This document shows, in pieces, positions 4,519 to 7,570 of a DNA stretch of 7,570 nucleotides. Every line of letters starts with the position of its first letter. Position 1 is the first letter of the stretch. Source of the DNA: Alphaproteobacteria bacterium (GTDB lineage Bacteria; Pseudomonadota; Alphaproteobacteria; Rhizobiales; Rhizobiaceae); contig JAFKFE010000218.1 in assembly GCA_017308345.1 (NCBI GenBank), forward strand, positions 1 to 7,570. Direction: 5' to 3'. Made by a program: the position numbers and the translations under genes. The notes under the pieces are model-generated. The model saw only the letters and a list, made by a program, of their open reading frames with translations. It was not told where the DNA came from and did no database searches.

Positions 4519-6099
4519 ATGTCGAGAACCAGCGAATCCGTTCATCTTTGGCCGGCGGCAGCCACCGCGGAGCGCAATCCGTCTTCGATCTGGCACGGCC
4601 TGGTCCGGCACCCATGGCGAATGCTGGCGCTTTTATGCCTCACCCAGATCGCCTGCTGGACAGTCATGCCGGCGCTCGTCAACGTTGGGCCGCCATACGA
4701 CGTCGTCGAGGGGTTCATGTGGGGCCGTGAATGGGTTCTGCTGACCTACAAGCACCCGCAGCTCCCCTGCTGGCTGCTCGAGATCAGCCATCTCCTGACC
4801 GGCTCGTTCCGCTGGCCGCAATACATGCTGTCGCAACTGCTGATCTCGACGACGTTCGTCCTCGTCTATCTTCTCGCGCGCGACATCATGGGCTCGACCC
4901 GCGCGCTCGCCGCCGTGCTGCTGATGCCCTCGATCTATTTCTTTGGCTGGCCAACCCCGCAATTCAACCACGACTACGCGCAGATGCCTTTCTGGGCCGG
5001 CATCTCATGGGCGCTGTGGCGCGCGGCGCGCGACGGTCGGCCGGGCTGGTGGATCGCCCTCGGCCTCGTTTCGGGCCTGGGGCTCTATGCCAAGTTCTCG
5101 ACGGCTTTGCTGCTGGCGTTCGGTGGCGTCTGGCTTCTATACGACACACGGGCCCGGAGCCGGCTCGCCACCCCCTGGCCGTGGCTCGGCTTTGCGGTTT
5201 TTGTCGGCATCGCCACGCCGCTGGCGGTTGAGCTATTCCGACTCGACTTCCTGCCGCTCACCTACGCCGCGCATCGCAACGAGTGGGTGCTCGCCCACCG
5301 CGCCAGGCTTTACTACATCGGCGTTCAGCTTGCCGGCCTTTCCGCTGTCCCCGTCGTTCTTGCTCTTTCCGGTCTGCTGCGACGGCAAACAGGCCCCACG
5401 CAGGAACCCTTGCAGCCCCACGCGGTTCCCGAGCGAAACGCTGTTGTCTACCTGGCATGGATGGGCCTTGGGCCGGCGCTCCTGATCATGATCGCCTCGC
5501 TGTTTACGGGCACCGGCGAATCCTGGGGCGCAACGATGTACAATCTGGTGGGCGCCTTGGCGATCGCGCTTCTGGGTCAGCGACTGGGAGCAACGGAATT
5601 GCGCCGGTTGACGGTGCTGGCGCTGTTATGCGTAGTCGGCGTGTCGAGCGCCTACGCCGTCACCCGCTGGACCGGTTGCAACGTCCTCGGTCGCCTTCAG
5701 CCGGTATGCATGCCGGCGCGATCGATCTCGCAAGCGGCCGATGCGATCTGGCACGAGACAATGTCCGGGCCGCTGCGCATCGTCGGCGGAAACGACGGCG
5801 TAGCCAGGCTCGCCGGGCTGGAGGCCCCGGACCAACCCTCGATCTTCACGGCACTCGACAGGCGCCTCGCCCCATGGGTCACGGACCAGCGCCTGCGAGA
5901 TCAGGGCATGCTGCTGGTATGGCCGAAGGGCTTGAAACTCACTCCCCAGCAGATGGCTTGGATCGACGGCCTGCCGGTCAAGACAGTGTCTTTCGACTGG
6001 TCGCTCAAGGCGCGGCCCCTGGAGATCAACTTTGCCGTCATTGCGCCCGGCAGAACCAGTTTCCCAGGCGACCCGGCCGGGCCTCCCGATCCGGAATGA
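4519..6099 (+). CDS. ArnT/PMT-like family 39 glycosyltransferase
   Basis: A 526-residue inner-membrane protein of the GT-C superfamily (PMT_2/ArnT type). These enzymes transfer a sugar from a polyprenyl-phosphate carrier to a periplasmic acceptor such as lipid A, core sugar or protein. After a polar N-terminus, a first transmembrane helix at about 34-54 leads into the family's first periplasmic loop: PPYDVVEGFMWGREWVL (58-74). Asp61 and Glu64 sit where the catalytic acidic residues are expected. KHPQLPCWLLE (78-88) follows, matching the usual DHPPL-type motif. About ten further hydrophobic segments follow to about residue 383, including 104-120, 129-143, 175-207, 221-239, 262-287, 308-329, 340-353 and 364-381. 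A soluble C-terminal portion follows (about 384-526). Full length is normal for the family. The ATG at 4519 has AGG five bases before it. No lipid A or polysaccharide gene is adjacent, so donor and acceptor cannot be inferred. Rhizobial RgtA-D galacturonosyltransferases belong to the same superfamily, but I cannot assign this protein to them. Confidence 0.88.
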   Translation: MSRTSESVHLWPAAATAERNPSSIWHGLVRHPWRMLALLCLTQIACWTVMPALVNVGPPYDVVEGFMWGREWVLLTYKHPQLPCWLLEISHLLTGSFRWPQYMLSQLLISTTFVLVYLLARDIMGSTRALAAVLLMPSIYFFGWPTPQFNHDYAQMPFWAGISWALWRAARDGRPGWWIALGLVSGLGLYAKFSTALLLAFGGVWLLYDTRARSRLATPWPWLGFAVFVGIATPLAVELFRLDFLPLTYAAHRNEWVLAHRARLYYIGVQLAGLSAVPVVLALSGLLRRQTGPTQEPLQPHAVPERNAVVYLAWMGLGPALLIMIASLFTGTGESWGATMYNLVGALAIALLGQRLGATELRRLTVLALLCVVGVSSAYAVTRWTGCNVLGRLQPVCMPARSISQAADAIWHETMSGPLRIVGGNDGVARLAGLEAPDQPSIFTALDRRLAPWVTDQRLRDQGMLLVWPKGLKLTPQQMAWIDGLPVKTVSFDWSLKARPLEINFAVIAPGRTSFPGDPAGPPDPE

Positions 6100-6125
6100 C
6101 CGGCAACTGAAATCCGCTCAAATTG

Positions 6126-6155
6126 AAAAAGGCGCCGGCTTCACAGCCAGCGCCT
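6126..6155 (-). terminator. Intrinsic terminator of the DAHP synthase gene
   Basis: Read on the minus strand, AGGCGC-T-GGCT pairs with AGCC-G-GCGCCT around a GTGA tetraloop. This gives an 11-bp stem with a single T-G wobble, followed directly by five Ts (plus-strand A run 6126-6130). It begins 26 nt after the DAHP synthase stop codon. The T run is only on the minus-strand side, so the hairpin is oriented for that gene and not for the converging glycosyltransferase gene. Confidence 0.88.
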
Positions 6156-6181
6156 CCAATGATCAAGCGCCCGGGCGTCGC

Positions 6182-7555
6182 TCAGGCGTTGGCGACCTGC
6201 TTGTGCTGGATCGGATGGCTCTTCTTGAGCAGGTCCGATACCAGGAAGGCAAGCTCGATCGCCTGATCGGCGTTGAGGCGCGGATCGCAATGGGTGTGAT
6301 AGCGGTCCTGCAGGTCCTCGGCCGTGATGGCGCGGGCGCCGCCCGTGCATTCGGTGACGTTCTTGCCGGTCATCTCGACATGGATGCCGCCCGGATGGGT
6401 ACCTTCGGCGCGATGCACCTCGAAGAAGGTCTGCACTTCCTTGAGGATCCGGTCGAACGGCCGTGTCTTGTAGCCGGCCGCCTCGATCGTGTTGCCGTGC
6501 ATCGGATCGGACGACCACACGACGCTGCGGCCTTCCTTCTTCACCGCCCGCACCAGCTTCGGCAGGTGCTCGGCCACCTTGTCGGCGCCGAAGCGGGCGA
6601 TCAGCGTCAGCCGTCCCGGCTCGTTCTCGGGATTGAGCAGATCGATCAGTTCCAGCAAACCGTCCGGCGTCAGCGAAGGTCCGCATTTCAGTCCGAGCGG
6701 GTTCTTGATGCCGCGGCAATATTCGACATGGGCGTGGTCGGGCTGGCGGGTGCGATCGCCGATCCAGATCATGTGGCCCGATGTGGCGTACCAGTCGCCG
6801 GAGGTGGAATCGACGCGGGTCAGCGCTTCCTCGTAGCCGAGCAGCAGCGCCTCGTGGCTGGTGTAGAAATCCGTCTCGCGCAGCGCGAAATTGGTTTCCG
6901 ACGTGATGCCCACCGCGCGCATGAAATCCATCGTCTCGGTGATCCGATTGGCGAGCGATTCGTACTTCTCGCCTTGCGGACTGTCGGCGACGAAGCCCAG
7001 CATCCAGCGATGCACGTTCTCCAGGCTGGCATAGCCGCCCTGCGCGAAGGCGCGCAGCAGGTTGAGCGTCGCGGCCGACTGGCGGTAGGCCATCTCCTGG
7101 CGCGCCGGATCCGGGATGCGCGACTTGGCGTCGAACTCGATGCCGTTGATGATATCACCTCGGTAGCTCGGCAACGTCACGCCGCCCTTGGTCTCGTTGT
7201 CGGAGGAGCGCGGCTTGGCGAACTGGCCGGCGACGCGGCCGACCTTCACCACCGGCTGCGCGCCGGCGAAGGTGAGCACCACCGACATCTGCAGGAACAC
7301 ACGGAAGAAGTCGCGGATATTGTCGGCGCCATGCTCGGCAAAGCTCTCGGCGCAGTCACCGCCCTGGAGCAGGAAGGCTTCGCCGGCGGCGACAGCCGCC
7401 AGTTGCTTCTTCAGCTTGCGCGCCTCGCCGGCAAAAACCAGCGGCGGGAAAGTGGCGAGCTGGGCCTCCGTGGCCTTGAGCGCGGCAAGGTCCGGATAGG
7501 CCGGAACCTGCTTGATTGGCTTTTCTCTCCACGAATTCGGCGACCATTTCGTCAT
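6182..7555 (-). CDS. Class II 3-deoxy-D-arabino-heptulosonate 7-phosphate (DAHP) synthase
   Basis: A 457-residue cytosolic enzyme condensing phosphoenolpyruvate and erythrose 4-phosphate into DAHP, the first step of the shikimate pathway to aromatic amino acids. It is the class II (plant/mycobacterial) type. Diagnostic motifs: [14 protein letters not shown] at 62-75, [14 protein letters not shown] at 105-118, [10 protein letters not shown] at 285-294, DPMHGNT at 350-356, [18 protein letters not shown] at 389-406 and HCDPRLN at 422-428. The metal ligands correspond to Cys68, His353, Glu394 and Asp424, all present. The length is that of the long class II enzymes such as the M. tuberculosis one, which are subject to aromatic feedback; whether this one is cannot be read from sequence. 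The ATG at 7553-7555 starts [10 protein letters not shown], a typical beginning; an in-frame TTG at 7565-7567 is less likely. Its promoter lies outside the window. Symbols in related genomes vary (aroF or aroG), so none is given. Confidence 0.96.
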   Translation of the reverse strand: MTKWSPNSWREKPIKQVPAYPDLAALKATEAQLATFPPLVFAGEARKLKKQLAAVAAGEAFLLQGGDCAESFAEHGADNIRDFFRVFLQMSVVLTFAGAQPVVKVGRVAGQFAKPRSSDNETKGGVTLPSYRGDIINGIEFDAKSRIPDPARQEMAYRQSAATLNLLRAFAQGGYASLENVHRWMLGFVADSPQGEKYESLANRITETMDFMRAVGITSETNFALRETDFYTSHEALLLGYEEALTRVDSTSGDWYATSGHMIWIGDRTRQPDHAHVEYCRGIKNPLGLKCGPSLTPDGLLELIDLLNPENEPGRLTLIARFGADKVAEHLPKLVRAVKKEGRSVVWSSDPMHGNTIEAAGYKTRPFDRILKEVQTFFEVHRAEGTHPGGIHVEMTGKNVTECTGGARAITAEDLQDRYHTHCDPRLNADQAIELAFLVSDLLKKSHPIQHKQVANA

Positions 7556-7570
7556 CGCTGCACCCAATAT

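Noticed and set aside
5283..6110. Plus-strand open frame of 275 codons inside the glycosyltransferase gene
   Set aside because: Out-of-frame shadow of a full-length GT39 protein; the Arg/Gly/Ala-rich translation has no motif.

Overview
The window looks like chromosomal DNA from a Rhizobiales alphaproteobacterium, probably Mesorhizobium or a close relative. The basis is high GC with GC-rich third codon positions, a short DgkA, a class II (plant-type) DAHP synthase, and a cytoplasmic GGDEF protein with a long N-terminal region of a kind I associate with rhizobia. This placement rests on protein resemblance recalled by eye, not on a search.

Layout: (1) the last 36 codons of a membrane protein enter from the left edge on the plus strand. 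(2) A minus-strand pair follows: a GFA-domain zinc protein and, downstream, diacylglycerol kinase dgkA. (3) After a 322-bp intergenic stretch comes a plus-strand diguanylate cyclase. (4) It is followed by a two-gene toxin-antitoxin operon (MbcA/ParS-type DUF2384 antitoxin, RES-domain toxin). A perfect inverted repeat overlaps the predicted -10 box of this operon. (5) A minus-strand multi-pass membrane protein converges on the toxin gene; its C-terminal end resembles an ion-channel pore region without a recognisable selectivity filter. (6) Divergent from it is a plus-strand ArnT/PMT-like GT39-family glycosyltransferase. (7) A minus-strand class II DAHP synthase ends in a clear intrinsic terminator and has its start near the right edge.

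The genes do not form one pathway. dgkA and the glycosyltransferase both relate to the envelope (lipid recycling and lipid-linked sugar transfer), the GGDEF protein makes c-di-GMP, the TA pair is self-contained, and the DAHP synthase is core metabolism. I see no insertion sequence, tRNA, rRNA, CRISPR array or phage gene, and no compositional break that would mark an island. I did not find a convincing undescribed multi-gene system. The best leads are the TA operator/promoter geometry, the channel-like membrane protein, the altered I-site of the cyclase, and a palindrome between the membrane protein and glycosyltransferase genes.
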